Source of the DNA: Chloroflexota bacterium
GTDB taxonomy: Bacteria > Chloroflexota > Dehalococcoidia > Bin125
Assembly: GCA_028875225.1 (NCBI GenBank)
Contig: JAPPFB010000029.1
Location: 31,983 to 95,982, forward strand
DNA length: 64,000 nucleotides
Reading direction: 5' to 3'
Shown: in pieces, positions 16,144 through 25,315 of the stretch
How the letters are laid out: each line of letters begins with the position of its first letter
Numbering within the stretch: the first letter of the stretch is position 1
Translations under genes and position numbers: made by a program
The notes under the pieces: model-generated
The model's input: the letters and a program-made list of their open reading frames with translations, nothing else
Database searches by the model: none
Told to the model about the DNA's origin: nothing

Positions 16144-17616
16144 ATGCCACGGATTCTGATCATGGGTGCGAGCGGGTATGTCGGCGGCCACCTGGCGCCT
16201 CGGCTGGCGTCCGAGGGATTCCAGGTCAGGGCGGCGGCGCGGCGAATCGATGCATTGCGGGCTCGAAGTTGGGATGCCGTGGAATGTGTCCATGCCGATG
16301 CGCTCGATCCGGCTTCACTGGGCGATGTGCTTGATGGAATCGATATCGTCTACTACCTCGTGCATTCGATGGCGTCAGGAGGGAGCTTCTCCGACCTCGA
16401 TCGCCAGGCGGCTGCGAATGTTCGCGATGCGGCCATGCAGGCAGGCGTCACGCGGATTATCTATCTCGGCGGTCTGCAGCCGATCGACGGAGCGTCGCCG
16501 CACCTTGCTTCGCGCCGGGAGACCGGGGAGGTGCTGCGATCCGGCACGGTGCCGATAACCGAATTGCGGGCCGGGATCGTCGTTGGCCCCGGTTCGGCCG
16601 CCTTCGAGGTGATCCGCGACCTCGTCTATCACCTGCCGGTGATGCTGGCGCCGCGCTGGGTCAGTTCCTGCAGCCAACCGATCGCGCTCGACGACTTACT
16701 CGACTACCTGGTTGGGTTGTTGCGCCTTGAGGACGACGGCGCGACGCACATCTACGACGCCGTCGGTCCCGAGACGCTCTCCTACGGAGACCTGCTGCGC
16801 CAGTTCGGCGAGGTCGTGGACCGCTCCGTTCGTATTGTGCCCTTGCCGGTGCTCACGCCCCGGCTGTCGTCCTACTGGCTGGATCTGGTCACGTCGGTGC
16901 CGGCGAGCATCGCCCGACCATTGATCGACGGCCTCAAGCACGATCTCATCTCGCAGCGGCCGCACGAGCTGCAGGAACTGATTCCCATCCGCCAACGCTC
17001 CTACCGAGAAGCCGTCGAGCAGGCCTTGCAGCAGGAGGAAGCCGCCGAACTGACGATCCGCTGGACCGAAGGCGGCTTCCGCTACCGCCGACAGCGCCAC
17101 GACGTCTCCTGGTACGACAAATCCGTGCACGTCTCCGTGCAGAGCGAGCGCTCGGCAGAGGAAGTCTGGCGCGACATCAGCTCAATCGGCGGAGATCGTG
17201 GCTGGTACTTCGCGACCTGGATCTGGAAGCTGCGAGGTCTGATCGATCGCGCAATCGGCGGCGTCGGCATGCGTCGCGGCCGGCGGCATCCCACCGAACT
17301 GCGCGTCGACGATCCCCTCGACTTCTGGCGCGTAGCGTCAGTCGAATCCGGGCGCAGCCTGACCCTGGTCGCGGAAATGAAACTGCCCGGCTCTGCCGTG
17401 CTTGAGTTGTCGGTGGAACCCCGTGATGCCGGTTCGGTCGCAAGGCTCCAGGCGCACTTCCACCCGGCGGGCGTGCTGGGCCTGTTCTACTGGTTCGGAC
17501 TCTGGCCGATCCACATGGTGATGTTCCGGCGACTCGCCCAAGTGTTGGCGACAGGTCCTACGCGCCGCGCAAGCGAGGATCGAGCACGTCCCGCAGCGCG
17601 TCCCCGAGCAGATTGA
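16144..17616 (+). CDS. SDR/NmrA-type NAD(P)-binding protein with C-terminal DUF2867/SRPBCC-like domain
   Basis: About 490 residues. The N-terminal Rossmann fold has ILIMGASGYVGGHLAP (GxxGxxG) and follows the atypical, NmrA/complex-I-39kDa-like pattern (YYLVHSM, RIIYLGGLQP, ITELRAGIVVGPGS). From about residue 300 a second domain (RHDVSWYDKSVHV to the FYWFGLWPIHMVMFRRLA end) matches DUF2867 proteins that follow such SDR domains. ATG 16144 is chosen over 16120. The last 59 bases overlap the convergent ABC permease gene at 17558, so the C-terminal tail is probably not conserved. Substrate unknown. Confidence 0.8.
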   Translation: MPRILIMGASGYVGGHLAPRLASEGFQVRAAARRIDALRARSWDAVECVHADALDPASLGDVLDGIDIVYYLVHSMASGGSFSDLDRQAAANVRDAAMQAGVTRIIYLGGLQPIDGASPHLASRRETGEVLRSGTVPITELRAGIVVGPGSAAFEVIRDLVYHLPVMLAPRWVSSCSQPIALDDLLDYLVGLLRLEDDGATHIYDAVGPETLSYGDLLRQFGEVVDRSVRIVPLPVLTPRLSSYWLDLVTSVPASIARPLIDGLKHDLISQRPHELQELIPIRQRSYREAVEQALQQEEAAELTIRWTEGGFRYRRQRHDVSWYDKSVHVSVQSERSAEEVWRDISSIGGDRGWYFATWIWKLRGLIDRAIGGVGMRRGRRHPTELRVDDPLDFWRVASVESGRSLTLVAEMKLPGSAVLELSVEPRDAGSVARLQAHFHPAGVLGLFYWFGLWPIHMVMFRRLAQVLATGPTRRASEDRARPAARPRAD

Positions 17617-18538
17617 AGCCCAACACAATCATCATGATTGCCCCGCCGGCGAAGACCGTCTGCCACGGATGCAGGTCGAGCGACCCACGTCCGGCTTGGA
17701 CCATCTGACCCCAACTGGGAATGCCCTGCGGCCCCGCGCCGAGGAAGGAGATCGAAGCCTCGGCCAGGATGTAGGCCCCGATGCCGATGCTGAAGGCAAT
17801 GATCAGCACGGCGACGCAGTTGGGCAGCACGTGGCGAATCATGATCCGCAGGTCGCTTGCGCCGACGACGCGCGCGGCCAGCACGAACTCGCTCTCACGC
17901 ACCTGGAGCACCGCCGACCGAATCAGCCGTGTCGTAATTGCCAGGCCCGCCACTCCGAGCCATAAGACCACATTCAGAACGGAACGCTCCGTGATCTGTG
18001 TGAAGACGAGCACCAGCACCAGGAACGGGATCGCCTGCAGCATGTCGACAATCCGCTGGATCAGCAGATCGACGATCCCGGCGTAGTAGGCCGAGATCAT
18101 CCCGATGATCAGACCGCCCACCACGGCGATCACCGACGCGCCCAGGCCCACGATCAGGCTCAGCCGAGAGCCGTGAATGACCTGCGACCAGATGTCGCGG
18201 CCGAACTTGTCGGTGCCGAACCAGTGACCGCCGCCAGGCTCTTCAAACTGCGAGACCAGGACCGGCGAACCGATATCCGGGTTGCGGGCCAACTCCAGCG
18301 TGCTGGGGTTCGCCTTGTAGTCGGGATTCGGCGTCTCGAAGATCTCGTCTGGGTCGTGGCGCTGGATCACTGTCGCCAGCAGGGCGACCGCGATGAAGAC
18401 CACCACCACGACCAGTCCGGAACCGCCAAGCGGTTTGCCCTTCATGAACCTGCCCAGGGAGACCATCGCGCTGCCGGCTCGCTCTAACGGCGTCGGGTCG
18501 CGGAGCGGGACGACAGTGGGGTCAACAATCTGACTCAT
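17558..18538 (-). CDS. Dipeptide/oligopeptide-type ABC transporter permease (DppC-like)
   Basis: 326 residues. It has an N-terminal cytoplasmic segment, a first membrane helix at about 40-58, a periplasmic loop with HWFGTDKFGRDIWSQVIHG (the DppC signature), then five more membrane helices. The EAA loop is around SEFVLAARVVGASDLRIM and the C-terminus GFNLLGDALRDVLDPRL is the family ending. It follows the DppB-like gene by 12 bases and pairs with the binding protein at 19630. No ATPase gene is adjacent. Confidence 0.93.
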   Translation of the reverse strand: MSQIVDPTVVPLRDPTPLERAGSAMVSLGRFMKGKPLGGSGLVVVVVFIAVALLATVIQRHDPDEIFETPNPDYKANPSTLELARNPDIGSPVLVSQFEEPGGGHWFGTDKFGRDIWSQVIHGSRLSLIVGLGASVIAVVGGLIIGMISAYYAGIVDLLIQRIVDMLQAIPFLVLVLVFTQITERSVLNVVLWLGVAGLAITTRLIRSAVLQVRESEFVLAARVVGASDLRIMIRHVLPNCVAVLIIAFSIGIGAYILAEASISFLGAGPQGIPSWGQMVQAGRGSLDLHPWQTVFAGGAIMMIVLGFNLLGDALRDVLDPRLRGA

Positions 18539-18550
18539 GAGCGTCCTTCT

Positions 18551-19507
18551 CTACGACAGCCGGATGCGTGGGTCGATCACGCCATACATGATGTCGACCA
18601 CCAGGTTGGTGAGCACGGTGAAGACCGCGATGATCAGCACGACCGACTGGAACACGGGATTGTCGCGCGCAAACAGCGCGGTCAGCACCTTGTTGCCGAT
18701 CCCCGGGATGTTGAACATGTTCTCAAGAATCACCTGGGAACCGATGATCGTGGCGATCGTGACGCCCATCACGGTCAGCACCGGCAAGAGCGCGTTGCGC
18801 AGCGCGTGTCGCGTAATCACGACCGATTCACGCAGACCCTTGGCCCGGGCCGTGCGAACGTAATCCTGGCGCAAGACCTCGAGCATCTGAGAACGCAGCA
18901 AGCGCATGGTCGTCGCCGTGCCGGCGAAGCCTCCGGCGAACATCGGGATCAGATACCAGGTGATCGCGTTCCCCGGATCCTCCCACAGATGCGGTTGTCC
19001 AATCACGTCGATCAGGAACAAATCCCACTGCAACACCACCAGCGAGGCGATCGCCGCCGTCCAGAAGACCGGGGCCGCCAGAGCGAGGATTGCCAGCCCG
19101 CGCAGGCTGTAATCGAGCGCCTTGTCCTGGAAGATCGCCGAGATCAGCCCCACCGGGATGGCGACGGAGAATCCGACAATCATGATCAGCACGCCGAGCT
19201 CGATCGAGTAGGGCAGAGACCGCCCGATCTCGTACCAGACCGTGTTTTGAGTCAGGAACGAATCGCCAAGATCTAGCCGAACCGTGTCCCACAGCCAGTT
19301 GGCGTATTGCTCGCCGATCGGTTTGTCCAGCCCGAGATCGGCCCGGCGCTGGGCAATGTTGTCGGCCGAGGCGCTGCCCGCGTCCAATCCGAGTGACGCC
19401 GTGGCAAAGTCGCCCGGCAACACCCGAATCGCGAAGAACGAGAACGTGCCGACCAGGAAGACGACGAAGACCGCGCCGAGGATTCTGCGGATGATGTAGG
19501 CCTGCAT
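18551..19507 (-). CDS. Dipeptide/oligopeptide-type ABC transporter permease (DppB-like)
   Basis: About 318 residues with six predicted membrane helices. The first helix is followed by LPGDFA and LGLDKPIGEQYANWLW, typical of DppB. The EAA motif is DYVRTARAKGLRESVVITRH, followed by NALLPVLTVMG and the conserved FNIPGIG. ATG 19507 has GTGAGG just upstream; the in-frame start at 19531 is less likely. It forms an inner-membrane pair with the DppC-like protein. Confidence 0.93.
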   Translation of the reverse strand: MQAYIIRRILGAVFVVFLVGTFSFFAIRVLPGDFATASLGLDAGSASADNIAQRRADLGLDKPIGEQYANWLWDTVRLDLGDSFLTQNTVWYEIGRSLPYSIELGVLIMIVGFSVAIPVGLISAIFQDKALDYSLRGLAILALAAPVFWTAAIASLVVLQWDLFLIDVIGQPHLWEDPGNAITWYLIPMFAGGFAGTATTMRLLRSQMLEVLRQDYVRTARAKGLRESVVITRHALRNALLPVLTVMGVTIATIIGSQVILENMFNIPGIGNKVLTALFARDNPVFQSVVLIIAVFTVLTNLVVDIMYGVIDPRIRLS

Positions 19508-19580
19508 TGCCTCACCTGTCACCCCGGTCACACGGGGCGGCCGACTCGAAGTCTAACTGGATGGCGCGAAGCGAGCGCCT

Positions 19581-19613
19581 GCCCCGGCGAGCGCAGTCCG
19601 CGCTCACCGGGGC
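19581..19613 (-). terminator. Strong hairpin between binding-protein and permease genes
   Basis: Arms of 14 bases (GCCCCGG-c-GAGCGC paired with GCGCTC-a-CCGGGGC, one internal mismatch) around a five-base loop. It lies in the 120-base gap after the binding-protein stop. There is no T-run, so it may be a partial terminator or mRNA stabiliser that keeps the binding protein more abundant than the permeases. Confidence 0.5.
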
Positions 19614-19629
19614 TGTGCTTCAGCTCGGA

Positions 19630-21630
19630 TCAGAGCGGCGTCGGCTCCGGAGCCTGGCGGTCGGAGGCTGACGGGTCGTCGAGATCGAGGTAGTGCTCCA
19701 TCGCCTGGAGACTGACGGCGAGGAAGTTCCAGCCCTCTTCGTCCGTCTTCTTCTCGATCTTGTTGTAGTTGTAGCCGATCCACGGGTAGATGTAGTTGTA
19801 GCAAATGCTCCGGCCAAACTGCCCGCGCTCCATCACGTAATCCTGCACATCGCGGATCATCTGGAATGCGGTGTCGTAGTCCAGCTCCTGCTTCGCCGCG
19901 ATCAGCGTCTCGTCGATGTACGGATCGGAGACGTCCCAGTAGTTGGAGCCCGCGCCCGTGGTGAACGCGCCAATCATGTCGGCCCGCGCGTCGGGGATCT
20001 CGATGTTCGGGATCCAGCTGAAGAACGGGTCGAAGTCCTTGTTGATCCAGGACGGGATGATCTCCAGGTACGGCTTGGTGATCCCGTTGAACTGATCGGT
20101 GTCGAAGGCCTGGTTGAACATCTCGGCGATGATCCCCGGCGTCGCCGACCAGGCGGCGCGTGAGGCCCACAGCTCCGAGGTCACCCAGTCGATCTGCCCG
20201 AGTTCGGGCCCGCCGGCCGCGTTCCACAGCGCGCGCGCCTCTTCGATGTCGGCGTCCTTGTCGACGCGGTACCCGGGGATGGTCTCGAGGTCTTCCTGCG
20301 AAATCGCCCAGGCTTCCTGCATCCACGAGACCGGACCCGAGACCTTGCCCAGGCCGTTGTGCAGCTGCTGAATCAGCTGGCGCCGGTTGATGGCCAGGTC
20401 GATGGCCCGCGTCAGACGCAGGTCATTCCACGGAGCCTTGTTCGACGGCGTGAAGATCGCCACCGTGTTGGCCACGCCCTGGAAGGTCAGGTAGGTCTCG
20501 TCGATCAGGTCGTCGTGAATCGCCAGGATCGTGTTCGGATCCGGGTCGGTCATCGAGTCGACCTGCTTCTGCTCGAACGCGATCCGGTAGGCGTTGGGGT
20601 CCTGGAAGGTCTGCACCCAGACCCAGCCATCCAGGTACGGCTTGTCTGGATTCCCGTAGAAGTCGGGATTGCGCAGAGCCGCGATGCCCTCGCCCGGGTC
20701 CCAGCGGGTCAGGATGTTGGGTCCGGTGCCAATCACCTTGGACGCGTCGACCTCGGTGTACTGATCCTCGGTCCCGCCCACCAGTTCCGGCTGATTGATC
20801 AGGTTGAACTCGTTGGCAAACCCCTGGACGAAGGTGGCGTCCGGCTCGACCAGGTTTAGCGTGACGCTGTTGTCGGCCTGATCGATCGTGGACACGCCGC
20901 CCCAGTAGGCGGAGCGCCCAAAGTTGCCCGCCTCTTCACCGCTCTCGAGCAGCTTGTTGCGCTGCCGGTCGATGTTCCAGACGATGTCCTGGGTGGTCAA
21001 TGCACGACCGGGCGCAGCCGCCGGGTGACTCGCGCCGGGACCCTCGGAGTGCCACGACACGCCATCGCGCAGGTTCAGCACGACGGTCGTCGAATCGGGC
21101 AGCTCCCAGGTCTCCGCGAGGTCGCCCACGAGATCACCGGTGTCGGGATTCGCGAAACGCAGGATCTTGGACTGCACCCGCGCCAGCACCTGAAGAACCG
21201 GCGATGCGACCGTGCGCTGCGCGTCGTAGGTCTCGTACACGTTGGCCGATTGTTCTACGATCCAGCCGCCGTACTTCTTGGTCGACGCGACCGCCGCCTG
21301 CTGTTGCGCCGCCTGCTGTTCGGCCTGTTCGTCGGCCGTCTGTTCCTGGGCCTCCTGTTGGGCGGCCTGTTGCGCAGCCTGCTGCTGATCCTGTTGCTGC
21401 ATGGCCTGCTGCTGTTGCTGCTGCATGGCCTGCTGTTCGGCCTGCTGCTGCATGGCCTGCTGCTGTTGCTGGACCTGCGCCGCGGCCTGCTGGCCGTCGT
21501 CGTCATCGTCGCCGCAACCGACCAGCGCCAGTCCGGCCGCGCCAACGCCGGCCCGAGCCGATGCGCGCAGAATCCCGCGCCGACTCATCCGTTTCCGGCC
21601 CATGCGTTGCCAGTAGGAACGCTCGCTCAT
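19630..21630 (-). CDS. ABC transporter substrate-binding protein, family 5 (Tat lipoprotein, Gln-rich linker)
   Basis: About 666 residues from ATG 21630, with AGGAGG at ideal spacing. The N-terminus has a twin-arginine signal (MSRRGILRASARAG) ending in the lipobox ALVGC. A stretch of Asp residues and a Gln/Ala/Met-rich linker of about 90 residues follow. The SBP_bac_5 domain begins near YGGWIVEQSANVYETYDAQR, with NLRDGVSWH, VGTGPNILTRWDPGEGI and LTRAIDLAINRRQLIQ. It would deliver peptides or another solute to the two permeases downstream. The linker is similar in style to that of the unrelated lipoprotein at 2043-3281. Confidence 0.92.
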   Translation of the reverse strand: MSERSYWQRMGRKRMSRRGILRASARAGVGAAGLALVGCGDDDDDGQQAAAQVQQQQQAMQQQAEQQAMQQQQQQAMQQQDQQQAAQQAAQQEAQEQTADEQAEQQAAQQQAAVASTKKYGGWIVEQSANVYETYDAQRTVASPVLQVLARVQSKILRFANPDTGDLVGDLAETWELPDSTTVVLNLRDGVSWHSEGPGASHPAAAPGRALTTQDIVWNIDRQRNKLLESGEEAGNFGRSAYWGGVSTIDQADNSVTLNLVEPDATFVQGFANEFNLINQPELVGGTEDQYTEVDASKVIGTGPNILTRWDPGEGIAALRNPDFYGNPDKPYLDGWVWVQTFQDPNAYRIAFEQKQVDSMTDPDPNTILAIHDDLIDETYLTFQGVANTVAIFTPSNKAPWNDLRLTRAIDLAINRRQLIQQLHNGLGKVSGPVSWMQEAWAISQEDLETIPGYRVDKDADIEEARALWNAAGGPELGQIDWVTSELWASRAAWSATPGIIAEMFNQAFDTDQFNGITKPYLEIIPSWINKDFDPFFSWIPNIEIPDARADMIGAFTTGAGSNYWDVSDPYIDETLIAAKQELDYDTAFQMIRDVQDYVMERGQFGRSICYNYIYPWIGYNYNKIEKKTDEEGWNFLAVSLQAMEHYLDLDDPSASDRQAPEPTPL

Positions 21631-21748
21631 CGTTGTCCTCCTGTGCTCAGCCTCCGCCCCGCCGACGGATTTGCTGGTACCGCGCAACGATACATGAGAA
21701 CCGGGCTACCGTAACGCAGTTGTCACGCGCATCCGAAGGATTGTCTCG

Positions 21749-22066
21749 ATGCCCAGAGCAGTGAGAGAACTGACCCTGCGCGCCGTGCCGATCTGGTTGC
21801 TGCGTCAGTACCTGGAACAGCTCGGCGCCGTCGACGTGGAGCCGCCTCCACCCGGTCCGACCGATCCCGACGGCGTCGTCACCCCCGACGGCGCAATGGC
21901 CGGCGACGACTGGACCGTCCTCTGGCGCACCGAGCAGCGCCCCATGCATCCGCGCCTGCCGACCAAAATGGACGAGCACTACTTCGTCTTCACCGCCGAG
22001 ACGGAGGAGGCGCTCGAAACACTGATCGACCGCTTCATGCTCAAAGCCCAGCGCGGCGGCGGCTAG
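21749..22066 (+). CDS. Small conserved hypothetical protein
   Basis: 105 residues, soluble, divergent from the binding-protein gene. The N-terminus VRELTLRAVPIWLLRQYLEQLG, a central turn rich in Pro and Gly, a strand DDWTVLWRTEQRP, and a C-terminal EHYFVFTAETEEALETLIDRF give an alpha/beta, coding-like composition. I recognise no family with confidence. No strong ribosome site is seen before ATG 21749. Confidence 0.6.
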   Translation: MPRAVRELTLRAVPIWLLRQYLEQLGAVDVEPPPPGPTDPDGVVTPDGAMAGDDWTVLWRTEQRPMHPRLPTKMDEHYFVFTAETEEALETLIDRFMLKAQRGGG

Positions 22067-22311
22067 CGCGCACTTGCCTCCACATCACGATTTAGCATCG
22101 CGTTCGACTTTGCTCCATGAGACTGCACTCCCGGGGGAGACCACCAATCAGAGTTGGCCTCGCGATGGCGGGGCTGCGCAACGAACAGGTACAGGTCGAC
22201 ACTGGCAAGCTCGCGACACACCGCCCCCCGGCATCTCCGTGAATCGCCTCATATCGATCGAGTCTTGCTTCGACCCGAACATGCCAACACGCCCGGTTCG
22301 GCATATGCTCA

Positions 22312-22323
22312 GAACGTATGTGC
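22312..22323. promoter_or_regulatory. Partial-palindrome box GAACGTATGTGC
   Basis: Matches GAAC(A/G)TA(T/G)GT(A/G)C, also present at 3737-3748 and 50801-50812. The form resembles the Gram-positive/actinobacterial LexA box GAAC-N4-GTTC with one changed base in the right half. It sits 36 bases before ATG 22348. Confidence 0.35.
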
Positions 22324-22420
22324 ATGAACAGTCAGGAGGGGCTCACAATGACATCGATCGCTCATCATCCGCCTGTTCGCCTCTCAGATCTCGGAATCCC
22401 GGCACGCCAACGCCATTCGG

Positions 22421-22494
22421 GCGCCGAACAGGACCGAACAGGTCCGAACGGAATTCTTCAGTCCAACCCGAAAAAACCTGAAAAAACCCGAAAC
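22421..22494 (+). repeat. 10-bp phased array (CCGAACA units, then A-tracts)
   Basis: Consecutive 10-base blocks: three carry CCGAAC(A/G) at the same phase, then after two diverged blocks two carry a run of six A followed by CC(T/C)G. Both the CGAAC cores and the A-tracts repeat at 10 bases. Phased A-tracts are known to bend DNA. Confidence 0.6.
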
Positions 22495-22700
22495 TCCTGG
22501 ATCACGTTCTTCAGGCTATTGCTGAACATCGTTCCCGTTTCCGCCGCGGAAAAAATTTCTCTCGAAAACCTGAACGTCCAGAATCTCCGAAACATCCGAC
22601 CACCCTGAACGGCGTCGGCTAGGCTGTGGCAATCGCTCGGAATAACCGTCGGCCGGCAGACCTATCATGGCGCTGATAGCCACAGCTCCTGGAGGCAGCC

Positions 22701-23918
22701 ATGCCTGGACCGCTTGACGGCGTACGAGTTTTTGATCTGACCCTCTGGATGGTCGGCCCCTGGGCGTCCACTCAGCTCGGCGCCCTCGGCGCGGATGTGA
22801 TCCACATCGAGCAGCCGTCAATCGATCCCCGCACCCTCGGAGCCGGCGTGCCGCCGACCATCAATGGCACTTCGATCGGCTACATGACCTGGAACCAGAA
22901 CAAGCGCGGGCTGTTCCTCGATCTCAAGTCGGCCGCCGACCGGCAGACCGCATACGAGCTGCTGCAAACCTGCGACGTGTTTCTGATCAACATGCGTCCC
23001 GGCGCGGCTGAGCGCATGGGCGTCGGCTACGAACAGGTCAAGGCGGTCAATCCCGACATCATCTACACCGCGATCACCGGTTGGGGCGAAGTGGGGCCGA
23101 TGCGCGACAAGCCCGGCGCCGACGTCCAGGCGCAGTACTTCACCGGCTTCTGGTCGGTCAGCGGAGCGGAAGGCGGCCGTCCCGAGGTCTACCGGCACAT
23201 GGCCCAGATCGACGCCACCACCGGCAACGTCGCCGCACAGGCCGTGCTCATGGGACTATTGGCGCGCAAGCGGACCGGCCAGGGACAGCGAATCCACGTC
23301 GGCATGTTGCGCGCCGGCATGGCCCTGCAAAGCGGCCGTATCGCCGAGAATCTCAGCACCGGAGCACTGCATCAGCCGCAGGGCTCGGCCGCGTTCGCCA
23401 CCGCGCCCGATCAGGCCCTTCAGTGTCAGTGGGGCGACTGGATTGGTATCTCAGTTACCAGCGAGGACGAATGGCAGCGCTTCGCCGCCGTCATGCGCGC
23501 GTCGGAGGCGGAGGTTGACGGGATCGACGAACTGGCAACCGATCCGCGTTGGAGCACCAACCGCGACCGCGTCGCCCGGCGCATCGAATTGGCGGACATC
23601 CTCCAGGCCGGATTCCTCCAGCGTCCCAGGCATTACTGGATGCTGCGCCTCAGCGCGGCGGGCATCCCCTGCGGCTACCCGATCTCGTTCGAGACGCTGC
23701 AGCACCACGCCCAGGCCATAGAGAATCAGTACCTGCGCGAGGTCGAGACCTCAGGCTGGGGCAATGTCTGGACCGGCGGCGCGCCCTGGGAGTTTTCAAC
23801 CACCCCTGCTAGATGGTTTGGCGCCTGTCTGCCCGGCGAGCACACCGGCGAGATCCTCGACGAGCTGGCCGCGCAGAGAGCGACAGCCGACGAACCCACG
23901 CCGGTGATCGGCGACTAG
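22701..23918 (+). CDS. CoA-transferase, family III (CaiB/BaiF)
   Basis: 405 residues starting at ATG 22701 after GGAGG. Family signatures are MPGPLDGVRVFDLT at the N-terminus, GALGADVIHIEQP, the nucleotide-contact region NQNKRGLFLDLKSAADR, and DVFLINMRPGAAERMGVGYE. Enzymes of this family move CoA between organic acids through an aspartyl-CoA intermediate. It is followed after one base by another family III gene, which suggests a heteromeric enzyme or consecutive steps. Substrates are unknown. Confidence 0.92.
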   Translation: MPGPLDGVRVFDLTLWMVGPWASTQLGALGADVIHIEQPSIDPRTLGAGVPPTINGTSIGYMTWNQNKRGLFLDLKSAADRQTAYELLQTCDVFLINMRPGAAERMGVGYEQVKAVNPDIIYTAITGWGEVGPMRDKPGADVQAQYFTGFWSVSGAEGGRPEVYRHMAQIDATTGNVAAQAVLMGLLARKRTGQGQRIHVGMLRAGMALQSGRIAENLSTGALHQPQGSAAFATAPDQALQCQWGDWIGISVTSEDEWQRFAAVMRASEAEVDGIDELATDPRWSTNRDRVARRIELADILQAGFLQRPRHYWMLRLSAAGIPCGYPISFETLQHHAQAIENQYLREVETSGWGNVWTGGAPWEFSTTPARWFGACLPGEHTGEILDELAAQRATADEPTPVIGD

Positions 23919-23919
23919 T

Positions 23920-25086
23920 GTGCCCGGTCCACTCGACGGATATCGCGTCATCGAAATCGCCGAAGGAGTCGCTGGGCCGCACACCGCCATGTCGCTGGGC
24001 GACGCCGGAGCGGACGTGATCAAAATCGAGCCGCCGCAGGGAGACCGGTCGCGCGGCTGGGCCCCGTCTCTTAACGGTGATTCGCCCGTCTTCCGAACCC
24101 TCAATCGGAGCAAGCGCGGAATCGTGCTCGACTGGTCGTCCGAGCAAGACATCGAGACTGCCCGCCGCCTCCTCACGCAGGCCGACGTCGCCGTCGTCGA
24201 CAAGTACGGCTTGCCCCCGGAACTGGGCTGGGAACAACTCAATGCCCCCGGGCTCGTCTACTGCGCCATCTCCGGCTTCGGACCCAGGGGACCTTGGGCT
24301 GATCATCCGATTTCGGAGATTGGAACCCAGATGGCCAGCGAGGCCACATCGTCGCTCGGCAACCTGGGCGAGCCGCCGGTGCGGCATGGTAGCGACATCG
24401 GCTCCGTCTTCGCGGCCAACAACGCCATCCAAGCGATCTGCGGCGCCCTCTACGCTCGCGACGACAGCGATCCGTCAAACCCCACTGGCGGCCAGCGAGT
24501 CGAGGTTTCCCTCTTCGGCAGCCTGATCGCGATGCGCTCAACGTTGTGGGTGGCGCTCTCAAACCCCGACGAATGGTGGGGCTTCCACCTCGACAGCTAC
24601 GTCAAGCCGCCTGATCACGGCTACCAGTGCCGTGACCTGCCGATCTACTTCTCCCTGGCCCGGATCCGAGGCGAGGCATTTGAGTCGTTGATCGATGAAC
24701 TGGACATGGCCTGGGCGCGCGATCATCCCGACTACGACATGCTCCGCACCGACGGCGCAGGCGGCGCCGGTCGCTACGCCGCCGAACTCAAACCGCTCTG
24801 GGAACGAGGCTTCGCCAACTTCGACGCCGACCAGGTAATGGAAATCGTCGAGCGCCACGGAGGCTGGGCCTTCCCCATGCACGACTACGAGCGCCTGAGC
24901 CAGGATCCACAGGTCGCAGCGGTCGAAGCCATCATCGACCTCGAACAGTCCGACGGCCCCATCATGCGCCAGGTCGCCCCACCCTGGGACTTCGAGGGAA
25001 CCCCCGTCTCCACCCCCACCCGCCCTTCGCCGGGACTCGGCGAGCATCAGGAAGAGGTGCTAACCGAGTTGGAGTCGCTAGGATGA
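23920..25086 (+). CDS. CoA-transferase, family III (CaiB/BaiF), second gene of the pair
   Basis: 388 residues from GTG 23920, one base after the previous stop, so translation is coupled. It carries MPGPLDGYRVIEIAEGVAGP, GDAGADVIKIEPPQGDRSR, NRSKRGIVLDWSSEQD and the region YCAISGFGPRGPWADHP. It has low similarity to its neighbour except at these signatures, consistent with an alpha/beta type pair. Substrate unknown. Confidence 0.92.
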   Translation: MPGPLDGYRVIEIAEGVAGPHTAMSLGDAGADVIKIEPPQGDRSRGWAPSLNGDSPVFRTLNRSKRGIVLDWSSEQDIETARRLLTQADVAVVDKYGLPPELGWEQLNAPGLVYCAISGFGPRGPWADHPISEIGTQMASEATSSLGNLGEPPVRHGSDIGSVFAANNAIQAICGALYARDDSDPSNPTGGQRVEVSLFGSLIAMRSTLWVALSNPDEWWGFHLDSYVKPPDHGYQCRDLPIYFSLARIRGEAFESLIDELDMAWARDHPDYDMLRTDGAGGAGRYAAELKPLWERGFANFDADQVMEIVERHGGWAFPMHDYERLSQDPQVAAVEAIIDLEQSDGPIMRQVAPPWDFEGTPVSTPTRPSPGLGEHQEEVLTELESLG

Positions 25087-25130
25087 AATCATCAGGGAAA
25101 TGAGGACCGCCGAGAGCAGCGAGGATTGAG

Positions 25131-25262
25131 ATGGCGACTGCAAAGGACCACAAAGGAACTGTTGACAAGTCCGCGAAAGCCGGGCGTGAGAAGCCACCAA
25201 CCCAAGCAACCCAACCTCGTCGTCGTCCCCTTCCACGCACCATCCACAAAAATGGTGCATGA
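25131..25262 (+). CDS. Possible small basic peptide
   Basis: A 43-residue ORF from ATG 25131 with GAGG five bases upstream, starting MATAKDHKGTVDKSAKAGRE and ending in an Arg/Pro-rich tail. It lies in a gap of about 230 bases between convergent genes. Composition alone cannot separate it from chance; listed only because of the well-placed ribosome site. Confidence 0.2.
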   Translation: MATAKDHKGTVDKSAKAGREKPPTQATQPRRRPLPRTIHKNGA

Positions 25263-25315
25263 CCTATATCTGTTCCAAGAAGGTAGATTCGAGACGCTGA
25301 ATCCAGTTGGTACCC

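Larger units (their letters stand above)
22067..22700. other. Intergenic region with phased repeats and a doubtful small ORF
   Basis: A 634-base gap. It contains a GAAC-type box at 22312-22323, a possible ORF at 22348-22608 (86 residues, ATG with GGAGG eight bases upstream, starting MTSIAHHPPVRLSDLG), and a 10-bp periodic array inside that ORF. The ORF composition changes abruptly after the array, so the start signal is convincing but the protein is not. Confidence 0.5.

Noticed and set aside
19630..22066. Insertion sequence or transposase
   Set aside because: I saw no transposase motifs or terminal inverted repeats with target duplications in this stretch or elsewhere; the palindromic repeats are too short to code.
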